This document shows positions 17,426 to 26,405 of a stretch of DNA of 64,000 nt, piece by piece; within the stretch, counting starts at the first letter, position 1, and each line of letters begins with the position of its first letter. The stretch is from JAYYPW01 sp036128855 (lineage in GTDB: Bacteria > Pseudomonadota > Gammaproteobacteria > Comchoanobacterales > Comchoanobacteraceae). Both the position numbers and the translations under genes were made by a program. The DNA is taken from NCBI GenBank assembly GCA_036128855.1, contig JAYYPW010000013.1:62001-126000 (forward strand), in the 5' to 3' direction. Under the pieces are notes generated by a model. It was given only the letters and a program-made list of their open reading frames with translations, had not been told where the DNA came from and searched no databases.

Positions 17426-17703
17426 AATGTAAATTTATAATAAAATAGTAATTATACTTAAAAAATATATAAAAACCAACATGATAATGTTTTAATATAC
17501 AACAAAAGTTTAATAAGTAAATTCAACACCTAATTGACGAGGAAAACACAAAGACAAAAAACATCGAGTCCCTGGGGTTTATAAAAAATACAAACAAATC
17601 CACTATAATATACAATCATAGAGGCGGCTTAATAAAATGATAAAAATTTCACGAATGTCTTACTAACAAAGAAAGGATCTTATCGATAAATATCTAATAT
17701 ATG
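17426..17703. other. intergenic, no gene seen
   Basis: AT-rich divergent spacer between yhhQ (minus) and the orphan at 17733 (plus). No tRNA, strong hairpin or convincing small coding frame was found; the only supported element is the promoter at its right-hand edge. Confidence 0.5.
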
Positions 17704-17732
17704 TTGCAGAAAATACTGTCCCATACTATGAT
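17704..17732 (+). promoter_or_regulatory. putative sigma70 promoter, leaderless arrangement
   Basis: TTGCAG (17704-17709), 17-base spacer, TATGAT (17727-17732). Transcription would begin about 17739, which is an in-frame ATG (third codon of the longest frame). No Shine-Dalgarno is present, so a leaderless mRNA beginning at or near 17739 is likely. Confidence 0.5.
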
Positions 17733-18446
17733 ATGCAGATGATGACAAATTCCAACCCGGTTAATCTTGACGCTTCTGCGTTTTTAGAGTCACACAGGAC
17801 CCTCGGTGTTCTCTATGAACCATTGATGGGAACATTCATCTTCTTTTCAATTCTCACCCCTATTTGGCTTGTATATATAATATGCTGCTCTTTATTAAGT
17901 TTTTTACACTATCTCATTAGATTAGGTACACTCAAAGAATACCAACCAACGGTAAAGAACGCTTGTGTATTTATTCAACCTTATTACCAGTTGTTTTATC
18001 TTTGCTGTAGGAATATTTTGGATGGAGTTCTAAACCCAACATCTCTAGTAGTCTACCCTCACCTAATTGAGTACTTTTTTAAAAATAGAGATATATACAA
18101 TGGCTTAGTATATGTAAACAATATCAATCAAATCAGTTACTATGCAAAGCCTTATTTTGTTTTCGCTATCGTTAGTTATGCTATATGCAATATTATCCTA
18201 CATAACGTACTACGCTTTCTCAAACCTACGTATCATTACGATAAGAACATATTGGCACGTTTTTGTTGCGTATCTAGATTTTTCGGAAGCGCAGTAATCT
18301 ATATTGTTATATTCGACTTCAACAACACAATCGACTACCTACTTTGGGTAAATGTATACTTCGGCACGTGTATTGCACTACTTTCATTAACACAAAAAAT
18401 TATAAAAGTGGTAAGAATGTCAGACTTTCCAACCCCTAAGTTTTAA
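17733..18446 (+). CDS. orphan membrane protein
   Basis: Unrecognised, 237 residues (or 235 if translation begins at the ATG at 17739, which I favour because the promoter -10 box ends at 17732). Hydrophobic segments: about 28-60 (FIFFSILTPIWLVYIICC), 85-95, 140-165, 185-200 and 205-220. Rich in Tyr and Phe. No motif known to me. It stands alone, with non-coding stretches of about 300 bases on both sides. Confidence 0.55.
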   Translation: MQMMTNSNPVNLDASAFLESHRTLGVLYEPLMGTFIFFSILTPIWLVYIICCSLLSFLHYLIRLGTLKEYQPTVKNACVFIQPYYQLFYLCCRNILDGVLNPTSLVVYPHLIEYFFKNRDIYNGLVYVNNINQISYYAKPYFVFAIVSYAICNIILHNVLRFLKPTYHYDKNILARFCCVSRFFGSAVIYIVIFDFNNTIDYLLWVNVYFGTCIALLSLTQKIIKVVRMSDFPTPKF

Positions 18447-18762
18447 TAATAAAATAAATTTAGACTAGTAAGGTTGGCATGATCTTTTAGATAGCAGATT
18501 GAAAGCATGGCTGGACTGTATCCCCTGCCTTATAATTGACCTCAGGAAAGTAGAGTAGAGGATATAATATACATTTTCTTATCAAATAATAAAAATTCAC
18601 CTATTTAATATATTGCTACAAAAATTGATTTCATTATCTACCAGTTAATAACAAAGATAAAAAGACAATATAGATAACTTTTAAATATTGAAATAGAAAA
18701 ACCAATGCCAGAGATGTCTTAAGATACGAAGTGTAAGACTTTTTTTTAATTAAAACCTCTTA
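18447..18762. other. intergenic with a G+C-richer core
   Basis: No coding frame of note. Bases about 18465-18565 are clearly less AT-rich than their surroundings and include TTGACC (18536-18541) and TATAAT (18531-18536 and 18563-18568) words, but the spacings do not make a standard promoter. A small RNA is possible, not shown. Confidence 0.35.
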
Positions 18763-20778
18763 TCATTTTGAACCAAAGATTAATTGGCGATATTGAGCAA
18801 TAATATCACGAATGCTTGCAGCCTTTTCAAAATCTAAAGCTTTTGCTGCTTGTTGCATATCCTTATCTAGTTTGCTGATTTTTTCCAATATTTGCTCATT
18901 AGTCATATTATGTACATTATGTAACACTTCATCAGTTTTTTGTGTATGCGCGTTGTTATCTGATTCATCGCCAACCTCTAAAATGTCCTCTACAGCTTTT
19001 TCTATCGCTACAGGTGTGATACCGTGTGTAACATTATAATTGTGTTGATAATTTCGACGCCTATCACCTTCATCCAGTGCGATCTTCATAGATCTAGTAA
19101 TTTTATCCGCATATAAAATAGCTCTACCATGAAGATTTCGTGCACATCGACCTATTGTCTGTACAAGGGATGAAGCTGAACGTAGAAATCCTTCTTTGTC
19201 TGCATCTAAAATACCAACAAGAGACACTTCAGGCAAATCTAGCCCCTCACGTAAAAGGTTTATACCTACAAGTACATCAATAACGCCCAAACGTAGGTCT
19301 CTCAGAATTTCGACTCTCTCAACAGTATCTATGGATGAATGCAAATATCTCACCTTTACTCCTTTCTCATGTAGAAATTCAGCCAGTTGTTCAGACATCT
19401 TCTTTGTCAAGGTTGTAATCAAAACCCTTTCACCACGCGCTACAACGTCTTTGATCTCGCCAAAAATATCTAAAACTTGATTTTGCGCAGGCCTAACCTC
19501 GACCTTAGGATCAAGTAGGCCTGTAGGGCGAACCAATAACTCAACAATATCTGCAGTATGTTCACGCTCATATGGACCAGGCGTTGCAGAAACATATATA
19601 GTATCTAGTTTCATCTGCTCAAATTCAGAAAATTTAAGTGGCCTATTGTCTAGAGCTGAAGGTAGACGAAAACCATATTCAACTAAATTAGATTTACGAG
19701 ATCTATCACCAGCATACATGCCTCCAACTTGAGGAACCGTAACATGAGATTCATCAATTATTAACAAAGCATCGTCTGGTAAATAATCCAGTAGAGTTGG
19801 AGGTGGTTGACCATGACCACGTCCTGATAAATAACGTGAGTAATTTTCAATACCGTTGCAATAGCCCAGTTCTAACATCATCTCAATATCGTATTGACAA
19901 CGTTGGGAAATACGCTGCGCCTCGATAAGTTTCTGTTCTTGTTCAAAATATTTAATGCGTTCTTTGAGCTCTATCTTGATCTGCTCCACCGTATTATGTA
20001 CGCGATCTTTAGGTGTAACATAATGAGTTTTTGGATAAAAAGTAAAGCGTGCTAGAGTAGACTTCTCTACTCCAGTGAGTGGATCAAAAGAAGATATTTT
20101 ATCAATCTCATCATCAAACAACTGGATTCGAATTGCAGTACTCTCATGCTCTGCTGGATAAACATCTATAACATCTCCCCTTACTCTAAAAGATGCTCGA
20201 TCTAACTGTGCATCGTTTCTACGATATTGTAGCTCAGTCAATCTTCGAATAATTCGGCGCTGGGATATATTCTCACCTCGCTGGAGATGTAAAACCATCG
20301 TCAAATATGATTCAGGGTCCCCTAACCCGTAAATAGCAGAAACAGTTGCAATAATAACTGTATCTTTTCGCTCAAGTATGGCTTTTGTAGCTGATAAACG
20401 CATCTGCTCAATATGTGCATTGATCGAAGCATCTTTTTCGATAAACGTATCTGTAGTAGGAACATAAGCTTCTGGTTGATAATAGTCATAATAAGAAACA
20501 AAGTACTCAACTGCATTATTAGGAAAAAAAGATTTCATTTCACCATAAAGTTGGGCTGCTAAAGTCTTATTAGGCGCCATAATTAAAGCAGGCCTATTTG
20601 TAGATGCAATAAGATTAGCCATGGTAAATGTTTTGCCAGAGCCTGTTACCCCTAACAAACATTGCTTACGTATTTTAGCCTTAAGCCCTGATTGTAAGGT
20701 TTCTACAACTCTCTTCTGTTCGGGGGCAAGAGGAAAAGATGACTTGATCAAGAACTGGTCCATATGAGAGACATACAT
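18763..20778 (-). CDS. uvrB: excinuclease ABC subunit B
   Basis: Damage-verification helicase of nucleotide excision repair, 671 residues. Walker A is GVTGSGKTFTMANLI, the beta-hairpin region is YYDYYQPEAYVPTTDTFIEK, the DEAD-type motif is LLIIDESHVTVPQ, motif V/VI includes GINLLREGLDLPEVSLV and QTIGRCARN, and a C-terminal UVR domain that binds UvrC is present near LDKDMQQAAKALDFEKAASI. Either the ATG at 20776-20778 or the one five codons later (MDQFLIKSS) may be the start; neither has a clear Shine-Dalgarno. Confidence 0.98.
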   Translation of the reverse strand: MYVSHMDQFLIKSSFPLAPEQKRVVETLQSGLKAKIRKQCLLGVTGSGKTFTMANLIASTNRPALIMAPNKTLAAQLYGEMKSFFPNNAVEYFVSYYDYYQPEAYVPTTDTFIEKDASINAHIEQMRLSATKAILERKDTVIIATVSAIYGLGDPESYLTMVLHLQRGENISQRRIIRRLTELQYRRNDAQLDRASFRVRGDVIDVYPAEHESTAIRIQLFDDEIDKISSFDPLTGVEKSTLARFTFYPKTHYVTPKDRVHNTVEQIKIELKERIKYFEQEQKLIEAQRISQRCQYDIEMMLELGYCNGIENYSRYLSGRGHGQPPPTLLDYLPDDALLIIDESHVTVPQVGGMYAGDRSRKSNLVEYGFRLPSALDNRPLKFSEFEQMKLDTIYVSATPGPYEREHTADIVELLVRPTGLLDPKVEVRPAQNQVLDIFGEIKDVVARGERVLITTLTKKMSEQLAEFLHEKGVKVRYLHSSIDTVERVEILRDLRLGVIDVLVGINLLREGLDLPEVSLVGILDADKEGFLRSASSLVQTIGRCARNLHGRAILYADKITRSMKIALDEGDRRRNYQHNYNVTHGITPVAIEKAVEDILEVGDESDNNAHTQKTDEVLHNVHNMTNEQILEKISKLDKDMQQAAKALDFEKAASIRDIIAQYRQLIFGSK

Positions 20779-20882
20779 AAAAATTCAGTGAAATAAATAG
20801 TACCACATAGTATCGAGCAACACCAGAAAAACCCTGTAGCTAGAGATAACAAACAACTGATTTTTAGGAAAAATATAACACC

Positions 20883-20911
20883 TTGCCAGAAGTTGGTAAG
20901 TTGTGTATTAT
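20883..20911 (+). promoter_or_regulatory. sigma70 promoter of the aminotransferase gene
   Basis: TTGCCA (20883-20888), 17-base spacer, TATTAT (20906-20911), about 32 bases before the ATG at 20944, which is itself preceded by AAGGA. Confidence 0.65.
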
Positions 20912-20943
20912 TAACCATTCTTATAGATTACTAAGGATCCATC

Positions 20944-22143
20944 ATGCTCATAGCAGAACGGTGCCGTAAAATCCAACCATCAGCCACATTAACCATTGCA
21001 GCAAGAGCACAAGCACTTCGTGCTGAAGGAGTTGACATTATATGTTTAAATGCTGGTGAGCCGGATTTTGATACACCACTACACATAAAAGCAGCTGCAA
21101 TGGATGCCATACAAGAAGGAAGAACAAAGTATACACCTGTTGGAGGAACACCGCAGATAAAAAAAGCAATACAAGAAAAACTAAAACGAGAAAACCAGTT
21201 AGAATACGACACGAATGAAATTATTGCTTGCAGCGGTGGCAAACAAGCCATATCCAATGCATTATTAGCTATATTGAATAAAGGAGATGAAGTTATACTT
21301 CAGGCCCCATATTGGTCATCGTATCCGGATATGATCAAATTAGCAGAAGGCGAACCAATAATCATTGAAACGACAATTGAAAAGCAATTCAAGATTCACC
21401 CTTATCAATTACAGCAAGCTATCACACCATACACAAAACTTATCATACTCAACAGCCCAGCGAACCCGACTGGAACACATTATAGTGAAGAAGAACTTCA
21501 AGCTATCAGTAATATTCTTGTAGATCATCCTAAGATAAACATTATGACTGATGATGTTTATGAAAAAATAATATGGCACCCAGAAGGGTTCAAAAATATC
21601 CTTAACGTTGTGCCAAGTCTTAGAGACCGCACAATCTTAATCAATAGTTTATCCAAAACCTATGCTATGACTGGTTGGAGAATAGGTTATGCCGCAGGTC
21701 CAGAAAAAATAATTCAAGCGATGACCAAAATTCAGTCTCAATCCACTGCAAACCCATGTAGCATCGCCCAAGCAGCAGCAGTTGAAGCATTAAGCAAGTA
21801 CAGTAGAGACTGTATTGCAGAAATGTTATCCAAGTTTAAAGCTAGACATGCAGTGATGTGTGAAAGAATGAGCAGAATTGAAGGTCTCTCGTTCCAGCCA
21901 GCATCAGGAGGGTTTTATTTATTAGTCGAAGCTAACGAACTAATAAACACACTCAAACTAGAGAACGACTTAGCACTAACACAGTTTCTTCTTGAAGAGG
22001 CAAATGTTTCTGTAGTACCAGGATCAGCATTTGGTGCAAAAGGACATTTACGTTTTTCATTTGCCATTGGTAAATACAAAATCAATCAAGCATTTGATCA
22101 AATAGAGCGTGCTATCGCAAAAAGACTTGTCGAAATAAACTAA
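20944..22143 (+). CDS. aspC: pyridoxal-phosphate aspartate aminotransferase, class I
   Basis: Fold-type I aminotransferase of 399 residues, subgroup typical of alphaproteobacterial and thermophile AspC/AatA. The PLP lysine is in NSLSKTYAMTGWRIGY, the Asn and Asp that hold the cofactor are in SPANPTGTHY and MTDDVYEKI, and the carboxylate-binding Arg is near LRFSFAIG. It converts aspartate and 2-oxoglutarate to oxaloacetate and glutamate; some members of this subgroup also use prephenate. It has its own promoter and an AAGGA ribosome-binding site. Substrate choice beyond aspartate cannot be read from the sequence. Confidence 0.92.
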   Translation: MLIAERCRKIQPSATLTIAARAQALRAEGVDIICLNAGEPDFDTPLHIKAAAMDAIQEGRTKYTPVGGTPQIKKAIQEKLKRENQLEYDTNEIIACSGGKQAISNALLAILNKGDEVILQAPYWSSYPDMIKLAEGEPIIIETTIEKQFKIHPYQLQQAITPYTKLIILNSPANPTGTHYSEEELQAISNILVDHPKINIMTDDVYEKIIWHPEGFKNILNVVPSLRDRTILINSLSKTYAMTGWRIGYAAGPEKIIQAMTKIQSQSTANPCSIAQAAAVEALSKYSRDCIAEMLSKFKARHAVMCERMSRIEGLSFQPASGGFYLLVEANELINTLKLENDLALTQFLLEEANVSVVPGSAFGAKGHLRFSFAIGKYKINQAFDQIERAIAKRLVEIN

Positions 22144-22229
22144 TACTTTTTAGTCTTATTATAAAAATGACAAATTAGAGTCTTTATCACAACATACAAT
22201 TAGGTTTCCATCATTTTGAAGAGAAAACA

Positions 22230-22258
22230 TTGACCTATGAGCATTTTAGTATTATGAT
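22230..22258 (+). promoter_or_regulatory. sigma70 promoter of tRNA-Asn
   Basis: TTGACC (22230-22235), spacer of 17, TATGAT (22253-22258), ending ten bases before the tRNA. Confidence 0.8.
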
Positions 22259-22268
22259 ATACAACTAT

Positions 22269-22341
22269 TCCCCGGTAGCTCAGTCGGTAGAGCAAATGGC
22301 TGTTAACCATTGGGTCGGCGGTTCGAGCCCGTCCCGGGGAG
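22269..22341 (+). tRNA. tRNA-Asn (anticodon GTT)
   Basis: Complete 73-base cloverleaf: acceptor TCCCCGG pairs with CCGGGGA, D-arm contains AGCTCAGTCGGTAGAGC, anticodon loop CTGTTAA gives GTT, T-loop GTTCGAGCC. The discriminator is G and it is followed by CATT, so CCA is not encoded. Confidence 0.97.
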
Positions 22342-22442
22342 CATTCTTCATTCTTAAATAATTAGAATCTCATTTTATCCGTACGCTTTAGCAAGACAAT
22401 CGATAAAAATATTCAAAGCTCTTCCCATATACTAAGAAGAAT

Positions 22443-22469
22443 AAAAAAAAGCACGAGATTCCTGCTTTT
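22443..22469 (-). terminator. putative rho-independent terminator
   Basis: On the minus strand a six-pair stem AAAGCA/TGCTTT with a nine-base loop is followed by a run of T. It lies 19 bases after the stop of the thiol-disulfide protein gene. The stem is short, so confidence is moderate. Confidence 0.5.
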
Positions 22470-22487
22470 AAGATTGTATGTTATGTT

Positions 22488-22994
22488 TTAGGAACAAGAT
22501 TTGAGCTTGGACTGCAAACTATTAAAGAAACTTTCAGAGTCATTGTAGCCAATTATACGACAACCAGTATTAGACTCTTGACCGCCAGAAGATAATACAA
22601 TCACAGCAGGAACACCGTTTACGATTTCAATGATCTTATGATTTTTAACCATTGTGGAATACGTGTTGAAATCAGATAGTTTATCGGTATCTAGAAACTG
22701 AACATTATAATCACCTTCAAGGCCGTACTTCTTACTATTAGAGTCAAATGATGAAAAAACCTCTTGCATTAGATGACGGCAATGTGGACAGGTTTCTCTG
22801 TGTACAACTAAGATTGTCGGTTTGGTAGAATTGGATTTAGAAGAAACCTGCTTAACCAACGGTAGTTTTTGATTAGAGGGCTTAGACTTTGCCTCTTCAG
22901 TTGTACCATCTTTTATTCCACAAGATTCTGCTGGAACAAAAGAGAAAGGTAAAGAAAAAATCACTAAAAGAATGACTCTAGATAAAAACATCAT
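22488..22994 (-). CDS. exported thioredoxin-fold protein with CPHC motif
   Basis: Thiol-disulfide protein with a signal peptide. I place the start at 22994 (or the next ATG, 22991), because GGAG lies just before them and the following residues MFLSRVILLVIFSLPFSF make a good signal peptide; the frame itself is open to 23054. The mature part has a thioredoxin fold with the redox pair in ETCPHCRHLMQEVF and a cis-Pro region NGVPAVIVLSSGG. CPHC is the active site seen in DsbA-like oxidases, but the surrounding domain is too small for DsbA, so it may be a reductant or a thioredoxin-like helper. Periplasmic location is inferred. Confidence 0.72.
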   Translation of the reverse strand: MMFLSRVILLVIFSLPFSFVPAESCGIKDGTTEEAKSKPSNQKLPLVKQVSSKSNSTKPTILVVHRETCPHCRHLMQEVFSSFDSNSKKYGLEGDYNVQFLDTDKLSDFNTYSTMVKNHKIIEIVNGVPAVIVLSSGGQESNTGCRIIGYNDSESFFNSLQSKLKSCS

Positions 22995-23365
22995 AAAACT
23001 CCAAGGTAAAAACAAAATTATAAAGTAAAGATGGTGTTGCAAACTAAACAACATACATCAACCAAACTTTGTATCCGTTATTTAAGATTGTACAAACAGG
23101 CTTACATCCAGATACTTGTATCTACTACTAACATTTTTAATCACATAAATGCAAGTAGTGAAAAGCTAAAAGAACAAATAGTGTTTAACAAGTCACGATA
23201 TACAATAATTATGCAAAATATATATTTAATAGATAATACCATGCTAATACTACTAGAAGTGTTTATGTGCGATTAAAATTCGAAATTATAAATTTATAAA
23301 AGTATAAGGTTTGCTAATACAATAACGTTGTCAAAGTTGATACTATGACAGTTTACTCTAGGTTA
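22995..23365. other. intergenic, nothing convincing
   Basis: 371 bases between two minus-strand genes. A plus-strand frame of 81 codons (23031-23276) is present, but it has no ribosome-binding site, an ordinary low-complexity composition and no recognisable motif, so I do not call it. Confidence 0.5.
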
Positions 23366-25048
23366 CTAGAAAGAAGCTGCATCAATATCAGAAATATATT
23401 TCTTACCATGCCTAATACGATGCAAGTAAATCTCGGTTTCTGGCAATACATGATGAATAAAATATAAACAAGAATCTAGCGAATCTTTATCGTCGCTCTT
23501 TAGAATCTTAGACCACATAAATGCAAGTACAACAAGAGATGATAGTTGCAAATAGTCAGTTGCCACAGCAGCCGCCTGTTCATGATCTGCACTTGTATGC
23601 TGCATCAACCAAAGACTCGCTTGTTGCAAATCATCGCAAGCTTTACTAAGGCCAGTGGATAAATCAGTTATCGCGCAGACCTGGGCAGCACTACGCATAT
23701 CAGCAAGCAAGTCTCGCATAGAAGCTCCCCCATCTTTGACTAATTTACGTCCTACTAAATCAAGTGCTTGTATACCATTTGTCCCTTCATATATCATGCT
23801 GATTCTTGCATCACGAAAGTATTGCTCGATACGCCAATCTTTCACATATCCAGAACCGCCTATTACCTGCATGGCATGACCTATGTTAACACAGCCTCTG
23901 TCTGACAAATAAGATTTAATCATTGGGGTAAATAATGAAACACGAGCCTTATCTTTTTTATCGTCGCTAGATAACAACAAACCAGCGTAGACAACCCAAG
24001 CCCGCATAGGAATGTTGGTAGACTTTATTTCTAATAGCTGTCTTCTCACATCAGGATGGACTAATATACAATCAGATGTATGATTCATATCTATTTTTTT
24101 GGGATTCAACGACCGAGACTGTCTCCGATCACGACAAAACGCACACGCAGTCTGGTAGGCTATTTCTGCCATAGCAAGCCCAGAAACACCAACACCAATA
24201 CGCGCTTCATTCATCATGACAAACATGTTTTTCATGCCTTGGTTAGGCTTTCCTAGCAGGTATCCTTGAGCATTATCAAAAGACATAAAACATGTTGGAG
24301 AAGCATGTTGACCAAGCTTTTTTTCCAAACCTGTGCAAATCACATTGTTTTTAGAACCATCATCAAGAAATTTAGGAACTATAAACATACTTATACCTTT
24401 ACTTCCAGAAGGTGCATCTGGCAACTTAGCTAGTACAAGATGTATAATGTTTTCGGTAAGATCGTGTTCGCCATAGGTTATCCAAATCTTATTACCAGTA
24501 ATTTTATATCCATCTTTAGCAGGAACAGCCTTAGTTTTTATAAGGCCTAAATCTGTACCACAGTGAGACTCTGTTAAACACATTGTACCTGACCAATTAC
24601 CAGAGTACATTTTTGGTAAATAATAAGACTTTTGTGCATCAGATCCAGAAAAATTGATCGCCTGACAAGCAGCTGGTGTAAGCATTGGGCCAAGTGAAAA
24701 GGCCATGTTCGCTGAAGCCATAAATTCTGCCATAATCAGAACTAACACTGGAGGAAAGTTTTGTCCACCATATTGCTCTAATCCTTCAACAGAGGCGTAA
24801 CCCTGACTTTTATATTCTTCGTAAAGATCGTGAAAAACTGGAGGCACAGTCACCCTACCTGTGGACGGGTCATAATGCACACCCTCTTCATCTCCAACTC
24901 GATTTGCCGGCAAGAGTTTTTGTTCTGCAAACTTAGCCATACTATCTAATAAGGTTTCGACCATAAGTAAATCAAAACGGTCATCTTGAAATCCAAACTG
25001 CTTAAGTAGAGTTAAATACTGCTTACTAGGTGCACTGTATATATCCAT
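23366..25048 (-). CDS. acyl-CoA dehydrogenase
   Basis: FAD enzyme making the first double bond in fatty acyl-CoA oxidation, 560 residues, in the longer subfamily that includes DmdC-like enzymes. The FAD/substrate loop MCLTESHCGTDLGLIKTKA, the segment YKITGNKIWITYGEHD and the catalytic Glu in RISMIYEGTNGIQALDLVG are all present, so it should be active. The usual partners (hydratase, thiolase, electron-transfer flavoprotein) are not in the window. Acyl chain specificity is not predictable here. Start MDIYSAPSKQYL. Confidence 0.93.
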   Translation of the reverse strand: MDIYSAPSKQYLTLLKQFGFQDDRFDLLMVETLLDSMAKFAEQKLLPANRVGDEEGVHYDPSTGRVTVPPVFHDLYEEYKSQGYASVEGLEQYGGQNFPPVLVLIMAEFMASANMAFSLGPMLTPAACQAINFSGSDAQKSYYLPKMYSGNWSGTMCLTESHCGTDLGLIKTKAVPAKDGYKITGNKIWITYGEHDLTENIIHLVLAKLPDAPSGSKGISMFIVPKFLDDGSKNNVICTGLEKKLGQHASPTCFMSFDNAQGYLLGKPNQGMKNMFVMMNEARIGVGVSGLAMAEIAYQTACAFCRDRRQSRSLNPKKIDMNHTSDCILVHPDVRRQLLEIKSTNIPMRAWVVYAGLLLSSDDKKDKARVSLFTPMIKSYLSDRGCVNIGHAMQVIGGSGYVKDWRIEQYFRDARISMIYEGTNGIQALDLVGRKLVKDGGASMRDLLADMRSAAQVCAITDLSTGLSKACDDLQQASLWLMQHTSADHEQAAAVATDYLQLSSLVVLAFMWSKILKSDDKDSLDSCLYFIHHVLPETEIYLHRIRHGKKYISDIDAASF

Positions 25049-25158
25049 TGCGATGTTTTTATTGTTAGATCTTGTTTCAGGTATAGTATAATTACAGTAA
25101 ATTTACAGATTTTATTTTTAGTAAATAAAAGTTGTAGGCATAAAGTTTTATTTATGTT

Positions 25159-25908
25159 ATGATCAAGAGGTTTTGTAACAAGACGATTATGGACCATAGC
25201 ATAATTCGCAATCTCACTAAGAAATGGCAACCATCTCTTAACAATCTGCCTGTAAATAGTTACATTGGAGACAGAGAGAACCGTTATATTACTGTCAATC
25301 AAACACAAGCATCATCAATAATCAGCGCAGGGCTACCTGTGAATATATTTATTGATCAAACGCCTCTAGATATGCCTGCAATTATCGATAATAACAACTT
25401 AGGTATGGACAAAAGATCTATTCGTCCTGTTTGGAAAGATATACATGCAAATAACAGAAGCGTAATGCAAGCTAAACAAAAACAAGCATTTATTGAGTTA
25501 TGGCCTATAAGCCTAACCGAAGTACAAATTACATACAGTATTAAACAACCCATATTACACGACCAGACTGTCATTGGATATATGGGTAAATCTATGGATA
25601 TTCGAAGAGAAAAAATAGGCATCATATTGAATAAAGCAACAGACAACCAAAGATTACATTGGCACAGCCACCATTTAACACACAAGAATAGTGCTTTATT
25701 ACTAAGTGAGGATGAATCAAGATCAATATGCTTCTTTCTGACTGGCAACGCAAAACTCCTACGCCACTCAGTTGGTCAAGCACGTTGTAGCATAGAGATC
25801 CTGAAACATAAACTGGGATTTGCAAGCCAAATACGCTTCATACAAACTCTTCTATCTGGAACTTTGTTACAGAACCTGCTAGAAATTCTTAAAAACGAAA
25901 ATCTATAA
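25159..25908 (+). CDS. PAS-like protein with degenerate LuxR-type HTH
   Basis: 249 residues. The middle (about residues 60-160) reads like a PAS sensor fold, with VWKDIHANNRSVMQAKQK. The C-terminal 65 residues align by eye with GerE/LuxR helix-turn-helix domains: LSEDESRSICFFLTGN resembles the usual L-S-x-R-E-x-x-C-L-x-x-L-x-x-G start, and later VGQARCSIEILKHKLGF resembles the recognition helix with T-V-E-x-x-x-x-x-x-K-L-G. The Arg and Thr commonly found there are missing, so DNA binding may be altered. Similar PAS-LuxR proteins occur in Legionellales. Starts at 25159 or at 25189 (MDHSIIRN). Confidence 0.5.
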   Translation: MIKRFCNKTIMDHSIIRNLTKKWQPSLNNLPVNSYIGDRENRYITVNQTQASSIISAGLPVNIFIDQTPLDMPAIIDNNNLGMDKRSIRPVWKDIHANNRSVMQAKQKQAFIELWPISLTEVQITYSIKQPILHDQTVIGYMGKSMDIRREKIGIILNKATDNQRLHWHSHHLTHKNSALLLSEDESRSICFFLTGNAKLLRHSVGQARCSIEILKHKLGFASQIRFIQTLLSGTLLQNLLEILKNENL

Positions 25909-25980
25909 CTTTTTTTAAGAAATATGTGCAAAAGTTCAAATAGAGAACTATACTTTTACTATAAAGAAAGGAGTTAGACC

Positions 25981-26319
25981 ATGGCCAAAAAAGATTTTGA
26001 TTTCAAAGACATTCTCAACACTGTCCGTTCAACAATTAATCCAGAATATGCAATACCTGCAGAAAAAGACAAACACCCAGTTAATTTCAGAATTATGCGT
26101 GTTAAGAAATTGATTGCTGAGCTACATAAAGCACAACAACTACTAAGCGCAGAACTTAGCAAGCTGGATACACACGTTGGTGCATTAATTGAGGAAGTAC
26201 AACCTTACCTTGATGATGAAAAAAAAGTAACTGATGAAGATGTTGCAAAGGCAGAAAAAGAAGATAGCACTGAAGTAAGTACTGAAGATTCTAAAGACGA
26301 AACAAAAGAAGACAAATAG
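25981..26319 (+). CDS. orphan small protein with coiled coil and acidic tail
   Basis: 112 residues, no signal peptide. A Lys/Leu-rich helical region (about 40-75: VKKLIAELHKAQQLLSAELS) suggests a coiled coil, and the last 35 residues are Asp/Glu/Lys/Thr-rich and probably disordered. The ATG is preceded by AAAGGAGT, one of the strongest ribosome-binding sites in the window, so the protein is probably abundant. I cannot name a family. Confidence 0.65.
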   Translation: MAKKDFDFKDILNTVRSTINPEYAIPAEKDKHPVNFRIMRVKKLIAELHKAQQLLSAELSKLDTHVGALIEEVQPYLDDEKKVTDEDVAKAEKEDSTEVSTEDSKDETKEDK

Positions 26320-26405
26320 TCAAACTTGTATGATTCATAATGTAGAGTCACCGATCCTATCTTAGCATAAAAGTCTAAGATACATAGCTGATAATCGTTG
26401 ATATG

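Noticed and set aside
18531..18568. TTGACC with TATAAT in the gap before uvrB
   Set aside because: The spacer is 21 bases and no gene follows on the plus strand, so it is not a normal promoter.
23031..23276. Plus-strand frame of 81 codons in the gap before the acyl-CoA dehydrogenase gene
   Set aside because: No ribosome-binding site, no motif, low-complexity composition.
26356..26380. Hairpin ATCTTAG/CTAAGAT between convergent genes
   Set aside because: Short stem without a T-run; not a convincing terminator.
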